From JBBSBY01 sp038250835 (GTDB lineage Bacteria > Desulfobacterota > Desulfomonilia > Desulfomonilales > Desulfomonilaceae): a DNA stretch of 64,000 nucleotides. The notes under the pieces are model-generated. The model did no database searches. It had not been told where the DNA came from and saw only the letters and a program-made list of their open reading frames with translations. Shown piece by piece: positions 17,000 through 26,846 of this stretch (position 1 is its first letter; the number at the start of each line of letters is the position of its first letter). The stretch lies in NCBI GenBank assembly GCA_038250835.1, contig JBBSBY010000002.1, positions 59,962 to 123,961 on the forward strand, in the 5' to 3' direction. The position numbers were made by a program, and so were the translations under genes.

Positions 17000-17956
17000 T
17001 TAAAAGCCCCCAGCCAATATTATGCCGCCGGTTATTACGACATTCAGCAGCGCAATCGGCAACATCAGCTTCCATCCTAAGGCCATCAACTGATCGTATC
17101 TGGGCCTGGGAAAACTGGCCCGCACCAGTATAAAAAAGCCTATAAATATGCCGGTTTTCAAAGCGAACCACACTACCGGCGGCAGCCATGGGCCGAGCCA
17201 ACCACCAAAGAAAAGCACCGTAATCAGTGAAGAAATCAGTACCACTCCCATGTATTCGCCAACAAAAAACATCCCAAACTTCATGCCTGAATACTCAGTG
17301 TGAAAACCAGCTACAAGCTCGTTTTCCGCCTCCGGGAGATCGAACGGTATACGGCGAGCTTCAGCAAATCCCGCTATCAAAAAAAGTATGAATCCGGCGA
17401 ATTGCGGAATAAAAAACCATATATTCTTTTGGGCTAAAACAATCTCTCTCAGATTGAAAGAACCCGCCAATATAACCACTCCCATCAAGGATAATCCCAT
17501 AAAAACTTCGTAGCTGATCATCTGGGCGGCGGCTCTCAAAGACCCGATCAGTGAGTACTTACTGTTTGAGGCCCAACCCGCCAGCGTGATGCTGTAAACG
17601 CCCAATGAGGACATCCCGAGGACAAACAGCAGCGCAATGTTTAAATCAACAACTTCAATGCTTGGCGTATATGGAATGACGGCAAACGAAAGAAGCACCG
17701 TCGCCATTATGATTGCAGGCGCTAGTATAAATACCGCTTTATCCGCAAACGGAGGAATCCAGTCTTCTTTAAAAAGAATTTTAATCATGTCGGCAAGGAC
17801 CTGAAACACGCCGAAAGGTCCTACCCTGTTGGGTCCCAGTCTGTCCTGAAAAAAACCGAGCAATCTTCTCTCCACCCAGATCAGCCCAGCGGAGGTCAGG
17901 AGCATAACCAGAATAACTCCAACTATGATCAGTAATTGCCGCATGATGGTTTCCAT
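17000..17956 (-). CDS. nuoH: NADH-quinone oxidoreductase subunit H
   Basis: NuoH forms the quinone-binding chamber with NuoB and NuoCD. The product has about eight membrane helices and the conserved GPNRVGPFGVFQVLADMIK segment, as well as EARRIPFDLPEAENELVAG and HTEYSGMKFGMFF, which line the quinone path. ATG 17956 overlaps the nuoG stop by one base (TGATG). A TTG one codon earlier is also in frame, and another ATG lies 4 codons later. The product is about 318 residues, within the family range. Confidence 0.96.
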   Translation of the reverse strand: METIMRQLLIIVGVILVMLLTSAGLIWVERRLLGFFQDRLGPNRVGPFGVFQVLADMIKILFKEDWIPPFADKAVFILAPAIIMATVLLSFAVIPYTPSIEVVDLNIALLFVLGMSSLGVYSITLAGWASNSKYSLIGSLRAAAQMISYEVFMGLSLMGVVILAGSFNLREIVLAQKNIWFFIPQFAGFILFLIAGFAEARRIPFDLPEAENELVAGFHTEYSGMKFGMFFVGEYMGVVLISSLITVLFFGGWLGPWLPPVVWFALKTGIFIGFFILVRASFPRPRYDQLMALGWKLMLPIALLNVVITGGIILAGGF

Positions 17957-20685
17957 CAAAAAAATGACTTCTCGATTTTGCCCCAGGAGGGCAAGTTTAC
18001 ATATTTCATACCAGGTAGTCCGACCGACAACAGGGCTGTTCCATCCGTCACGCCAAGTTCAATTTTCGTTTTCAGATTGTATTCGGAACCGTCGATTTTC
18101 AGAACTAAGGGACTATCATTTTCTAATTCAAGAGATTCGGCGTCTTTCGCGCTTAATACCAAATACGGCTTCGGCGTTACTGAAAGAATGGGGGGCGATT
18201 TGGCGCTCAGTTCCTCAGATCCGAACACCTCGTAAATCGGCATGATAAACCACGCGCCTTCTTTTGGTTCAAATGACTTTAGTTCTATTTCATAGCGCTG
18301 CATGCCGGCATTCAATTTGGGCTTTAGTAATCTGCGGCCGGGATCGCCTCCGATCAGTTTACCTCCAACTTCAGCCTGGAATTTATTTAATGATTGGACC
18401 GAATTCCACCGCGGCGCCCAATAGCGTGGGATCAACGAAGACGGAGGTTCACCGTGGTAGCCTTCCATGGAAAAGTTGAATGGGGCGTCCACATCTTCAG
18501 GCGGTTGTTGTTCATGGATGTTCAAATTCGCGGCTATAGATGTCCTACCGCTGTAACGATGCGTTTGGCGAGCCACTTTCATTCCGGCTATGCGGTAGGC
18601 TGCCGGCGGCGCTATGTCTAAAATGGGTCTAAAGACCGGATACTCTTCTACGAGCGTGGCCAAGACGTCATCGAAATTGGTCCACTGAGTAAGAGAATCT
18701 CGTCCGGGGAATGAATTGGCGTCGTAGGTATTAAGAGCCTCCGCAATAGCCGCAAGTCTGCGCCAAGGTTCCACTGCTCCGGGAGATGGGGACATTACCT
18801 GGAAGAACCGCTGGGTTCGGGATTCGTAGTTCACCAGTGTTCCGTCGCAATCCGCGTATGTGCCGACCGGCAACACCAGATCGGCCTTATCCGTTGTCGC
18901 TGTCGGAGAATGGTCCAACACGACCACTTTAGCCCCCGACAAGGCTTCTTCGGCCACATCCGTCGGAATCCGTCGAAAGATGTCGTTTTCAAGAATCAAG
19001 ACATTTTGAGCCTCACCGGATCTTAACAAATTCAAGGCGTCATCAAGGCCTCCCTTCCCCCCGAGAAGCCCAAGACCCAGAGAGTTGCATTCCGGCAACA
19101 CGATCGCCAGTTTGGCGCCGGCGCCCTTACTTTTCAGGGTCAACGCCAGATTTACCGCGGCTTTAAGAATTTCTGCGCTACCTTGACTGATGCCTGTCAC
19201 TATTACAGGTCTGGCTGCGTTTTCGAGATCCTTGGCCATTTTGGAAGCGAATTCGTGATGTTTTTTAATCTTCTCAGACTCACCGCCTCCATCAATTAGT
19301 TTCGCTGTTGTTGAGCCTAACGACGCAATCTCATCGGGAGTGCCCTTAAAGGCGGCAGTCGCAATACCGTCTAGTCTGGTGTTTCCTGCTGTGGCCAGGT
19401 AAAATGGACCCTGGTCGAATTCTCCGGCTTGCTTTACCGCCAGAGCGTTCCACCTGGGAACACCCAACTTATCCGTGTACTCATAGCGTTTCTGATGTAT
19501 CGATTGTCGTAAAGCAAGAGCCATCATGGGCGCAGTATTGGAAACATCTTCCCCGATTATGAGCGCAGCATCGGATTCGGACATTTCTCGGAGCGTAGCT
19601 ATTTGAAGACCGCTGTTTTTGATAATTTCAATTACCAGGGTTGTCAATTCGAATTCGGAACTTGATATTCCTGCATAGAAATTATCATTTCCAACCAGGC
19701 GCTTTAGGGCAAAATTCGACTCAAGCGAAGCTCTGGGAGATCCAATGCCGATTGTTTTACCGGTTGAGAGCAATACGGAAACCTGCGAATACGCAGCTTC
19801 CTCAGGTATCGGCGCGGCTTTCCCGTTATTTACCAGTAACGGCGAGCGTATTCGGTCCTCTCTATTAATGAATTCATAACCGTACCGGCCTCTATCGCAT
19901 AAAAAGTAACCGTTTACGTGGTGATTGTATCGATTTCTAATTCTTCGGAGTGTGCCGTACCGTTCACCTGGAATAATATCGCATCCGACCGAACAGTGGA
20001 CGCAGACCGAAGGGGCAGTTTGTAGGTCCCATTTCCGAGTGTAATGACGGTACTGGGTTGTGTCCGTGAACACTCCGGTGGGACAGACCTCCACGAGGTT
20101 TCCTGAAAACTCACTTTCAAGTTTGCCGTCTTTGTCCCGCCCAAAGTAAATCCTGTTGTGAATACCGAAGACGTCGAAATCTCGCCCGCCCGCATAATCT
20201 TTGTAAAATCTTACACAGCGATAACACTGGATACATCGATTGAGTTCGTGGTTTATAAACGGGCCGAGGTTCTGGTTTCGATAGGTGCGCTTTTTAAATC
20301 GGAAGTGTCTTTCAACATGGCCCGTCATAACGGTCATGTCTTGAAGATGGCATTCGCCGCCTTCGTCACAGACCGGGCAATCATGGGGATGGTTTGTCAT
20401 CAGAAGTTCAATTATGCCCCTGCGAAATTCTATGACTTCCGGATCATCAATTGAAATCCTCATTCCATCTTCGGTCCCCGTGACGCAAGACATTACAATA
20501 AAACCGTGTTTATCGTCTTTATCCTTAAATTGCTTCACAGCGCATTGTCTACACGCTCCGACGGAATGCATTGCCGGGTGCCAACAGAAATACGGGATAT
20601 CAAAGCCGAGGGATAGACACACTTCAAGGAGGCTGCGTCCTTCTTGAACTTCATAGGGATCATTATTTATATAAATAACGGCCAC
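17956..20685 (-). CDS. nuoG: NADH-quinone oxidoreductase subunit G (long, molybdopterin-oxidoreductase-like)
   Basis: The start was set at GTG 20685 because GGAG lies 5 bases upstream and nuoF stops 1 base before it. An upstream ATG at 20727 would overlap nuoF by 41 bases. The 909-residue product has, in order, a 2Fe-2S domain (CWHPAMHSVGACRQC), the CPVCDEGGECHLQD region, a histidine-ligated cluster (HELNRCIQCYRCVRF), the N7-type motif (CVHCSVGCD, later FLCDRGRYG) and a long molybdopterin-oxidoreductase-like domain without expected cofactor activity. A C-terminal extension with YWAPRWNS and KLIGGDPG resembles the enterobacterial, 908-residue type of NuoG. Confidence 0.95.
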   Translation of the reverse strand: MAVIYINNDPYEVQEGRSLLEVCLSLGFDIPYFCWHPAMHSVGACRQCAVKQFKDKDDKHGFIVMSCVTGTEDGMRISIDDPEVIEFRRGIIELLMTNHPHDCPVCDEGGECHLQDMTVMTGHVERHFRFKKRTYRNQNLGPFINHELNRCIQCYRCVRFYKDYAGGRDFDVFGIHNRIYFGRDKDGKLESEFSGNLVEVCPTGVFTDTTQYRHYTRKWDLQTAPSVCVHCSVGCDIIPGERYGTLRRIRNRYNHHVNGYFLCDRGRYGYEFINREDRIRSPLLVNNGKAAPIPEEAAYSQVSVLLSTGKTIGIGSPRASLESNFALKRLVGNDNFYAGISSSEFELTTLVIEIIKNSGLQIATLREMSESDAALIIGEDVSNTAPMMALALRQSIHQKRYEYTDKLGVPRWNALAVKQAGEFDQGPFYLATAGNTRLDGIATAAFKGTPDEIASLGSTTAKLIDGGGESEKIKKHHEFASKMAKDLENAARPVIVTGISQGSAEILKAAVNLALTLKSKGAGAKLAIVLPECNSLGLGLLGGKGGLDDALNLLRSGEAQNVLILENDIFRRIPTDVAEEALSGAKVVVLDHSPTATTDKADLVLPVGTYADCDGTLVNYESRTQRFFQVMSPSPGAVEPWRRLAAIAEALNTYDANSFPGRDSLTQWTNFDDVLATLVEEYPVFRPILDIAPPAAYRIAGMKVARQTHRYSGRTSIAANLNIHEQQPPEDVDAPFNFSMEGYHGEPPSSLIPRYWAPRWNSVQSLNKFQAEVGGKLIGGDPGRRLLKPKLNAGMQRYEIELKSFEPKEGAWFIMPIYEVFGSEELSAKSPPILSVTPKPYLVLSAKDAESLELENDSPLVLKIDGSEYNLKTKIELGVTDGTALLSVGLPGMKYVNLPSWGKIEKSFF

Positions 20686-20686
20686 A

Positions 20687-21961
20687 TCATCTCCACGGAC
20701 ATTTTTTCTCGCTGATATGACGTTCAAAGTCTTCTCTAAACAATTTGAGGGCGCTTTCCAGGGGTTCCATTGCTCCAGGCGCCAAAGCGCAAAACGTGTG
20801 ATGAGGCGCCATCATCTTTGTAAGCGCTTTTAGTTGTTCCAAGTCTCCGGTGCGTCCTTCTCCATCCTCGAGAGCTTTTAATATCATCGTGGTCCACGGC
20901 AAGCCATCTCGACACGGTGTGCACCAGCCACAAGATTCATGCGTGAAAAAGTGTTCGAGATTGTGGACCATTCCCACGGGACAAGTTTTATCATCTAAAA
21001 TGATCATCGTTCCTGTTCCGAACCTGCTGCCCGCGTTTTGAACGCTTTCGAAATCCATCTTTATATCGAGATGTTCGGAGGTAAGAAAATCCGTGGAGGC
21101 GCCGCCCGGCAGAAATCCCTTGAGCTCATGTCCATCCCACATTCCGCCGGCGTGTTCTTCGATAATCTCTCGGGCAGTAGTCCCAAGCGGTAATTCCCAG
21201 GCGCCGGGGCGTTTAACCTTGCCGCTGACACCATATATTTTGGTGCCAGGCTCGTCGCTTAAACTAAGGCTTTTGTACCAATCAACTCCATTTTTGATGA
21301 TATGCGGCACATTGCAAAATGTTTCAGTATTATTTTCTACAGTGGGTCTCCCCCATAGGCCGGATTCTACTATTCTGGGAGATTTGGACCTGGGAATAGC
21401 CCTTTTACCTTCAAGCGCTTCAACCATTGCCGTTCCTTCTCCACAAATATAGCGACCTGCGCTGACATGCACGTGCATATCGAGTCGGAAACCCGAATCC
21501 AGGATATTGTTCCCAAGTAGGTTATTTCCGTATGCTTCACCTATTGCGAATCTTAAACATTTCTGAGCTTCGGTGTATTCCCATCTTATAAAAATGAAGG
21601 AGAATTCAGCCTGTATGGCGTAAGCGGCAATAATCATCCCTTCTATCATCTGGTGGGGATTAGCTTCCATCAGCCAGCGATCCTTAAACGCTCCGGGTTC
21701 CATTTCATCGGCATCGGCAATTACATATCGCGGACTCTTGAGAAAATCTTTATCGGGAACTCCTTCCCACTTGATGCCCGCCGGAAAGCCGGCGCCGCCT
21801 CGGCCTTTCAATGTGGCGTCACGCATTGTAGATAAGACTTCATCCGGCGTCATGGTTTTCAGCGCTTTAGTCAGAGCTTCGTACCCACCGATCTTCTTGT
21901 ACTCTTTTATGGTCAAAGGCCGGCCGTCGGGTCGAAAACCTTTAGTTAAGGGCTTTTCCAT
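20687..21961 (-). CDS. nuoF: NADH-quinone oxidoreductase subunit F (NADH, FMN and cluster N3)
   Basis: NuoF oxidises NADH with FMN and passes electrons to cluster N3. In the 424-residue product the FMN/NADH loop GRGGAGFPAGIKWEG is near residue 55. The YICGEGTAMVEALEG segment follows. The 4Fe-4S motif is HESCGWCTPCRDG, with its fourth cysteine in HTFCALAPGA. All are intact. The start ATG lies inside the end of nuoE (20-base overlap), and nuoG begins right after the stop. Confidence 0.97.
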   Translation of the reverse strand: MEKPLTKGFRPDGRPLTIKEYKKIGGYEALTKALKTMTPDEVLSTMRDATLKGRGGAGFPAGIKWEGVPDKDFLKSPRYVIADADEMEPGAFKDRWLMEANPHQMIEGMIIAAYAIQAEFSFIFIRWEYTEAQKCLRFAIGEAYGNNLLGNNILDSGFRLDMHVHVSAGRYICGEGTAMVEALEGKRAIPRSKSPRIVESGLWGRPTVENNTETFCNVPHIIKNGVDWYKSLSLSDEPGTKIYGVSGKVKRPGAWELPLGTTAREIIEEHAGGMWDGHELKGFLPGGASTDFLTSEHLDIKMDFESVQNAGSRFGTGTMIILDDKTCPVGMVHNLEHFFTHESCGWCTPCRDGLPWTTMILKALEDGEGRTGDLEQLKALTKMMAPHHTFCALAPGAMEPLESALKLFREDFERHISEKKCPWR

Positions 21962-22439
21962 TCTCAGGAGTCTCCTGACGATACGTCTTTACAATCTCGT
22001 CGAATTTTGCCGCGTCCAATTTGGTGTAGAGTTTTTCGTCGATCATCATAGCGGGCGCTTCGTCACAAGCTCCGAGACATTGAATGGGTACCAACGTAAA
22101 CAAGCCGTCTTTGGTAGTCTCTCCCCATCCTATAGCCAGGGTCTGTTTAATGTGTTCAAGAAGCGCCTCGTACCCCAGAATCCAACAGGCTACGCTGTCG
22201 CAAACTTGAATTATGTGTTTGCCGACAGGCTTGCGATATATGTGATTGTAAAAAGTGGCTACCGAATCCAGTTCAGCGGTAGTCATATTCAAAAACTCGG
22301 CTATATCTTTGATGGTTTCATCGGAAATCCAACCGACATACTTTTGAACGATTTGCATGGCTTCAATACAAGCGGATTGCGTAGTCTCGCTATTCGCCAG
22401 TTCAGCCATGAGATCGCGTTTCATATTATCGGTCAACAT
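21942..22439 (-). CDS. nuoE: NADH-quinone oxidoreductase subunit E (2Fe-2S)
   Basis: NuoE is a thioredoxin-like subunit holding cluster N1a beside NuoF. The four ligands are seen in CDSVACWILG and QCLGACDEAP. The product, 165 residues, has the usual helical N-terminal part (a YVGWISDETIKDIAEFLN segment). A GTGAGG-type site precedes ATG 22439. It lies 17 bases after nuoCD and overlaps nuoF. Confidence 0.96.
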   Translation of the reverse strand: MLTDNMKRDLMAELANSETTQSACIEAMQIVQKYVGWISDETIKDIAEFLNMTTAELDSVATFYNHIYRKPVGKHIIQVCDSVACWILGYEALLEHIKQTLAIGWGETTKDGLFTLVPIQCLGACDEAPAMMIDEKLYTKLDAAKFDEIVKTYRQETPENGKALN

Positions 22440-22456
22440 AAAAACCTCACTGAATC

Positions 22457-24199
22457 TTATCTATCAACATCCGCCAATACGAAATCAATGCTGCCGAGAA
22501 TGGCGATGAGATCCGCTATAGCCAATCCCTTGGACATCAAAGGCAACATTTGTAAGTGGGCGAAAGATGGGGTTCGAATACGAGTCCGATAAGACATTAT
22601 GTCCTCGTCGCTGGTCACATAGTATCCGGTGGCGCCTTTCACGGATTCCGAGACCGCAAAGCACTCTCCCCGGGGGATTACAGGTCCCCAACTTACATTC
22701 AGAAAATGCTGAATAAGAGTCTCAATATCATGGAGCGTCCTTTTCTTCTGTGGTGGAGTGGTCAATGGGTTATCCGCTTTGTAATTCCCTTCCGGCATGT
22801 TCTTCGCACATTGTTTAATAATGCGAAGACTTTGGCGCATTTCCTCTATGTGAACCCTGCATCTATCGTAAGAATCTCCGTGCACTCCCACGGGGATATC
22901 AAATTCGAGCGCATCATATCCCGAGTACGGCATTTGTTTCCTGAAGTCCCAAGCAAGTCCCGTTGCCCGAAGGCCGGGACCGGTGACGCCCCATTCTATC
23001 GCCTCTTGGGTTGTGTAACTTCCAACACCTTTGGTTCTAGCTTGGAAAATGCCGGACTGCATCACTAAGGTTTCATATTGATCAAGTCTCTTAGGCATGT
23101 AATCAACAAAATCCAGACACAATTTTTTCCAACCCTTGGGTAAATCTTGCGCAACTCCGCCTATTCTGAACCAGTTGGTGTGCATCCTGCCGCCGCATAT
23201 TGCTTCAATGATTTGAAACAGTTTTTCACGGTCAGTGAACATAAAGAATACCGGGCTCATCGCGCCGGTATCCTGGGCAAACGTGCCGTAAAACACCAAA
23301 TGATTGGAAATACGAAATAATTCTGCGATCATGATGCGGATGAATTTGGCTCGATCCGGAATGTCGATGCCGGCGAGTTTTTCTACCGCCAGAAGATATG
23401 GAAAGGCGTTCATAGCTCCGGCGAGATAATCAACTCTATCCAGATATGGAATGTAGGTATGCCATGTTTGACGTTCCGACATCTTTTCGGCAGCGCGATG
23501 ATGATATCCAATATCCGGTACGCAATCGACAATCTCTTCACCGTCCAATTCGAGGACAATTCTGAACGGTCCGTGAGTTCCGGGATGTTGAGGCCCCAAA
23601 TTGAGGAACAAGAATTGGCTGCCGTCTCGGGACTTGGACATTCCCCATTCTTCAGGTTTGAATCGTAAAGATTCGTCCAGCGCCGCCGCCTTGTCCTCAG
23701 GCAGAGTGAAAGGCGGCATTTCAGTTGCGCGAGCCGGATATTCTTTGCGCAGAGGATGGCCTGTCCACCAGGGCGGCAGGAGTATTCTGCGCAGATTGGG
23801 ATGTCCTTCAAACCGAATTCCAAACAGGTCCCAAACCTCACGTTCATACCAATTCGCGTTGGACCATAGATCGGTAATGGAAGGTATTGAGGGATACTCG
23901 CCCTTGAGAGGGACGTTTAGTCTAATGAATTCATTCCTGTCGAATGAGAGCAGGAGATATGTGAGGGTAAAATCACGAGCAAGCGAGTCTTTGTGGGACC
24001 GTAACCGTTCATCCACAGCGGTGAGATCGAAGAGCATTTTATAAGGCTTTGGGCAGAGGTCCTTTAGGTAAGATAGGACGGCTTTAAAATCTGCGTAATT
24101 AACCCACACAGTAGGAAAATCGTCCTTGGTCGCCCCAAGTGACAAGGTATTGGGGAACTTCAGTTCGAGTTCCTCATAAACGCCCTTGACCTCAGTCAT
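22457..24199 (-). CDS. nuoCD: Fused NADH-quinone oxidoreductase subunit C/D
   Basis: One frame joins NuoC (about residues 1-180, with WYEREVWDLFGIRFEGHPN and the LPPWWTGHPLRKEYP-like motif) to NuoD (about 190-580, with LNLGPQHPGTHGPFRI and DIGYHHRAAEKMSER, the quinone-site histidine region). NuoD ends in the expected Asp-Arg, DVDR. The fusion is typical of enterobacterial complex I and of some other bacteria. ATG 24199 was chosen because GGAGGA lies about 10 bases upstream; an in-frame GTG at 24217 has no such site. The product is 580 residues. Confidence 0.95.
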   Translation of the reverse strand: MTEVKGVYEELELKFPNTLSLGATKDDFPTVWVNYADFKAVLSYLKDLCPKPYKMLFDLTAVDERLRSHKDSLARDFTLTYLLLSFDRNEFIRLNVPLKGEYPSIPSITDLWSNANWYEREVWDLFGIRFEGHPNLRRILLPPWWTGHPLRKEYPARATEMPPFTLPEDKAAALDESLRFKPEEWGMSKSRDGSQFLFLNLGPQHPGTHGPFRIVLELDGEEIVDCVPDIGYHHRAAEKMSERQTWHTYIPYLDRVDYLAGAMNAFPYLLAVEKLAGIDIPDRAKFIRIMIAELFRISNHLVFYGTFAQDTGAMSPVFFMFTDREKLFQIIEAICGGRMHTNWFRIGGVAQDLPKGWKKLCLDFVDYMPKRLDQYETLVMQSGIFQARTKGVGSYTTQEAIEWGVTGPGLRATGLAWDFRKQMPYSGYDALEFDIPVGVHGDSYDRCRVHIEEMRQSLRIIKQCAKNMPEGNYKADNPLTTPPQKKRTLHDIETLIQHFLNVSWGPVIPRGECFAVSESVKGATGYYVTSDEDIMSYRTRIRTPSFAHLQMLPLMSKGLAIADLIAILGSIDFVLADVDR

Positions 24200-24235
24200 A
24201 AACTCGTATTCCTCCACACAAGAGGTTGATCCAAA

Positions 24236-24868
24236 TTAAACTTCATCAGGAGGACGGATTTGGGTCATTTTACGGCGGGCCTCCTGCTTTATATCACGCA
24301 TAAACGGTTTTTCGGCTTTGGTAATCCCCTGTGGACCAACAACCCAACTTAACGGTCGCTTTTCCGAGGCAACCGCTTTCTGGAGCAAAAGAAGTCCTTC
24401 CATCAGAGCTTCCGGCCTGGGTGGACATCCGGGGACATAAACATCCACAGGCATAAACTTGTCTACACCCTGCACAACACTGTAGATGTCGTACATTCCA
24501 CCGGAATTCGCGCAGGACCCCATTGAGATAACCCACTTAGGCGACATCATTTGTTGATATAGCCTTCGCACTACGGGCGCCATTTTTATAAAAACCGTAC
24601 CGGCCACCACCATGAGATCCGCTTCACGCGGAGAAGCGCGGATCACCTCGGCGCCGAATCTGGCGATATCAAATTTACTGGTGAATACGGCGGCCATTTC
24701 CACGTAGCAACAGGACAGTCCAAAGTTCAAAGGCCACAGGGAGTTTTTTCTTCCCCAGGCGACCAGCGCCTGTAAGTTAGTAACAAGTATTCCATTACGC
24801 GCGGCTTCATCAACCGTGTTCTTATCCTGATATTCTTCTTCAGGCCTGGTTAAGGTCCACATTGCCAT
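24236..24868 (-). CDS. nuoB: NADH-quinone oxidoreductase subunit B (cluster N2)
   Basis: NuoB holds terminal cluster N2, which reduces the quinone. The tandem cysteines of the N2 site are visible in NFGLSCCYVEM, with the other ligands in GSCANSGGMYD and VPGCPPRPEALMEG. The start is uncertain: ATG 24868 (MAMWTLTRPEEEY) gives 210 residues, while a further in-frame ATG at 24904 lacks a ribosome binding site. A 123-base gap separates it from nuoA. The following nuoCD starts 36 bases on. Confidence 0.94.
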   Translation of the reverse strand: MAMWTLTRPEEEYQDKNTVDEAARNGILVTNLQALVAWGRKNSLWPLNFGLSCCYVEMAAVFTSKFDIARFGAEVIRASPREADLMVVAGTVFIKMAPVVRRLYQQMMSPKWVISMGSCANSGGMYDIYSVVQGVDKFMPVDVYVPGCPPRPEALMEGLLLLQKAVASEKRPLSWVVGPQGITKAEKPFMRDIKQEARRKMTQIRPPDEV

Positions 24869-25027
24869 TTTCGATGTTCTTTCGTGTAAATTTCGCCATT
24901 GCAAAATGATAAAACTATCGGACCAGTCTTATTTATGAAACTTAGTAGTTTATGTCTCCGCGCTTATTTGACTACTTGTGTCCGTCTGATGTCACTATTA
25001 GGCAAATTTATGTATTTGTAAGATGCT

Positions 25028-25426
25028 TCATTCCTTGACGGGAATCTTATCCGCGCGTTGTCTCCAGGTTGTCGCGTCAAGCGCCCCGACCAGCCACAGA
25101 TACACCAAACCGGCAAATAAAAAGAATATGAAGATCACAATCTCTATGTAGCCCGGCCACCCGAGTTCCCGGACGGAAACCGCCCACGAGTAGATAAAAA
25201 CCGCTTCCAAATCGAAGATTACAAAGAATACGGCAACAAGATAATAGCCGACATCGATATTGCGCTTGACCGGTCCGGCCGGAGCGACTCCCGATTCATA
25301 CCGATCATCGGTAGTTCTTTCTTGATGTCGCTCACCTAAGTAGTACGATATAATCACGATTAGTGTAATAAGAATAAAAACTAATACCGTGTATACCGCT
25401 AGTGGCCATAAACCCGCATTCACCAT
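25028..25426 (-). CDS. nuoA: NADH-quinone oxidoreductase subunit A
   Basis: A 132-residue, three-helix complex I subunit. The conserved RYESGVAPAGPVKRNIDVGY loop and FVIFDLEAVFIYSWAV helix are both intact, with the buried Asp and Glu residues in FDLEA. An AGGTGGG site is present upstream of ATG 25426. As the first gene of the 13-gene leftward operon it should be preceded by the operon promoter in 25427-25904. Confidence 0.96.
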   Translation of the reverse strand: MVNAGLWPLAVYTVLVFILITLIVIISYYLGERHQERTTDDRYESGVAPAGPVKRNIDVGYYLVAVFFVIFDLEAVFIYSWAVSVRELGWPGYIEIVIFIFFLFAGLVYLWLVGALDATTWRQRADKIPVKE

Positions 25427-25904
25427 AGTCGGCCCACCTGACCCTTAGTGTTTTTAATTATGAGCTGCAAAAAAAGGATTGGGCAATCCATTGTAATTTA
25501 CTAATTCAATAGTCCCAACATCTATATTACATGGACTTAATAATACGATTTAGTCTAAAACAAGCATCGAAAGAAACTAATTACGCTTCAACAATTTTTC
25601 AGGTCAATATTACCATTGGTAATGTTTCATTTATAACTTATCTTATCTGAGCATCAGTATAACCTTGCCGGCGTTGTATTGCAAATCAGGCTTACAGTAA
25701 AGTAGCTGAATTCCTGTACGTGTATTATTAATGGCTTCTCTCGATACGACGCCGAATTACCGCCTTCTAAGAGTAGAGCTAACGAAACAAAGAAGATTTC
25801 TTTAAGACCCTCTCCGAGTTTGGAGAGTGGAAAAATTACTATGAAAATATCACTGACTGTGCAGAGAGTGCGTAATAAGCCTTACGAAAACTTGAAGGAA
25901 AACC
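25427..25904. promoter_or_regulatory. Divergent intergenic region: nuo promoter region and upstream region of the CYTH gene
   Basis: This AT-rich 478-base stretch separates the leftward nuo operon from the rightward CYTH gene, so it must contain both promoters. I could not assign -35/-10 boxes with confidence, and no sigma-54 GG-N10-GC element was found toward nuoA. An inverted repeat ATTACC-ATT-GGTAAT at 25609-25623 is a possible operator about 185 bases upstream of nuoA. No coding frame was supported here. Confidence 0.35.
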
Positions 25905-26705
25905 GTGAAAAGCCTCAAAGATATTGAAATAGAAACAAAGTTGATTGTCGCGGCTGCGGATCCTGAAGCAGTTTTCGATGAGATTCAGCGCTGCGAGTCG
26001 CCGGAAGGTTACCGCCTCCGATTGGCAGAACGGAAAATACTTTCCGACACTTACTTTGATACCACCGGAGGGCGGCTTCAGCGGAGCAAATGGGCGGTAC
26101 GCGTTCGGCGAATCGGTGACGCGACACACGTTGCTTTAAAGGGTCCGTCGACAAACAATGAAAGCGGAGTATCTACACGTACCGAAATTGAAGGCCACTG
26201 GAATGAAGATTTATTGAGGAGAATTGAAGTCCAGCTAAACGCAATTGATGACAATTACGAAAAAATGAGGTATTCAGGTGACCCCATAAACAGCTTCAAA
26301 GCCGCCGGATTAAGACTGATTCAAGATCGTGAGACATTAAGGATTACTCTGGATGCCGAGCGGCGCAGCGAGCATTCAAGAATCGGCGGATCGGCAGGTC
26401 CAATCGTCGCTCAAATAATGTTGGATAAAGTGACCTACCATTTTGCTAAAGGGCGTATCCGCCACCATGAGGCGGAAATAGAGGCGGCAAAGGACGGCTC
26501 AGAAAAAGACGTAGCTACGATTGCCGAACATTTGAAGGATACGTGTTCCGGAGAACTTTTGGGGTGTAAATGGAGCAAGCTGGCTATCGGACGCGCTATA
26601 GAATCCCTGTTACAGCGGCGGCGCCTGGTAATACCTGATTCGGGAACGCTTTGTTTAACGAGAAAGCATTTCACGGAATTGGAAAACATACTCGGTTCAA
26701 TGTAG
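25905..26705 (+). CDS. CYTH-domain (triphosphate tunnel metalloenzyme) protein
   Basis: The 266-residue product begins at GTG 25905 after GAAGGAA. Its N-terminus has the CYTH signature ExExK (EIETKLIV, Glu8, Glu10, Lys12), then SDTYFDTTGGRLQ, WAVRVRRIGD and ALKGPS, with later alternating basic and acidic strands (QDRETLRITLD and GRIRHHEAEIE). CYTH proteins bind triphosphates such as inorganic triphosphate, thiamine triphosphate or ATP with a divalent metal. Which reaction applies is not visible. There is no CHAD domain fused after the CYTH part; the C-terminal 60 residues are helical. It is monocistronic. Confidence 0.8.
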   Translation: MKSLKDIEIETKLIVAAADPEAVFDEIQRCESPEGYRLRLAERKILSDTYFDTTGGRLQRSKWAVRVRRIGDATHVALKGPSTNNESGVSTRTEIEGHWNEDLLRRIEVQLNAIDDNYEKMRYSGDPINSFKAAGLRLIQDRETLRITLDAERRSEHSRIGGSAGPIVAQIMLDKVTYHFAKGRIRHHEAEIEAAKDGSEKDVATIAEHLKDTCSGELLGCKWSKLAIGRAIESLLQRRRLVIPDSGTLCLTRKHFTELENILGSM

Positions 26706-26846
26706 CAACTACTGAGCATTCAATGAGCGTAACCTGGATGTTGAGGATAAGGAACCGGCGCAAATACTTGTCGTTCAAGGCGCAACGCCATAAACCCTCT
26801 AAGACGTCTTGTCAAGGGAACTTTTAATATGACGCAACTAACCCCT

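Noticed and set aside
20687..20727. An upstream ATG start for nuoG inside nuoF
   Set aside because: The GTG at 20685 has a ribosome binding site and is placed right after the nuoF stop, whereas the upstream ATG would add 14 residues that are absent in related NuoG.
25673..25691. A possible sigma-54 element in the nuoA upstream region
   Set aside because: The GG and GC are 9, not 10, bases apart and it reads away from nuoA.
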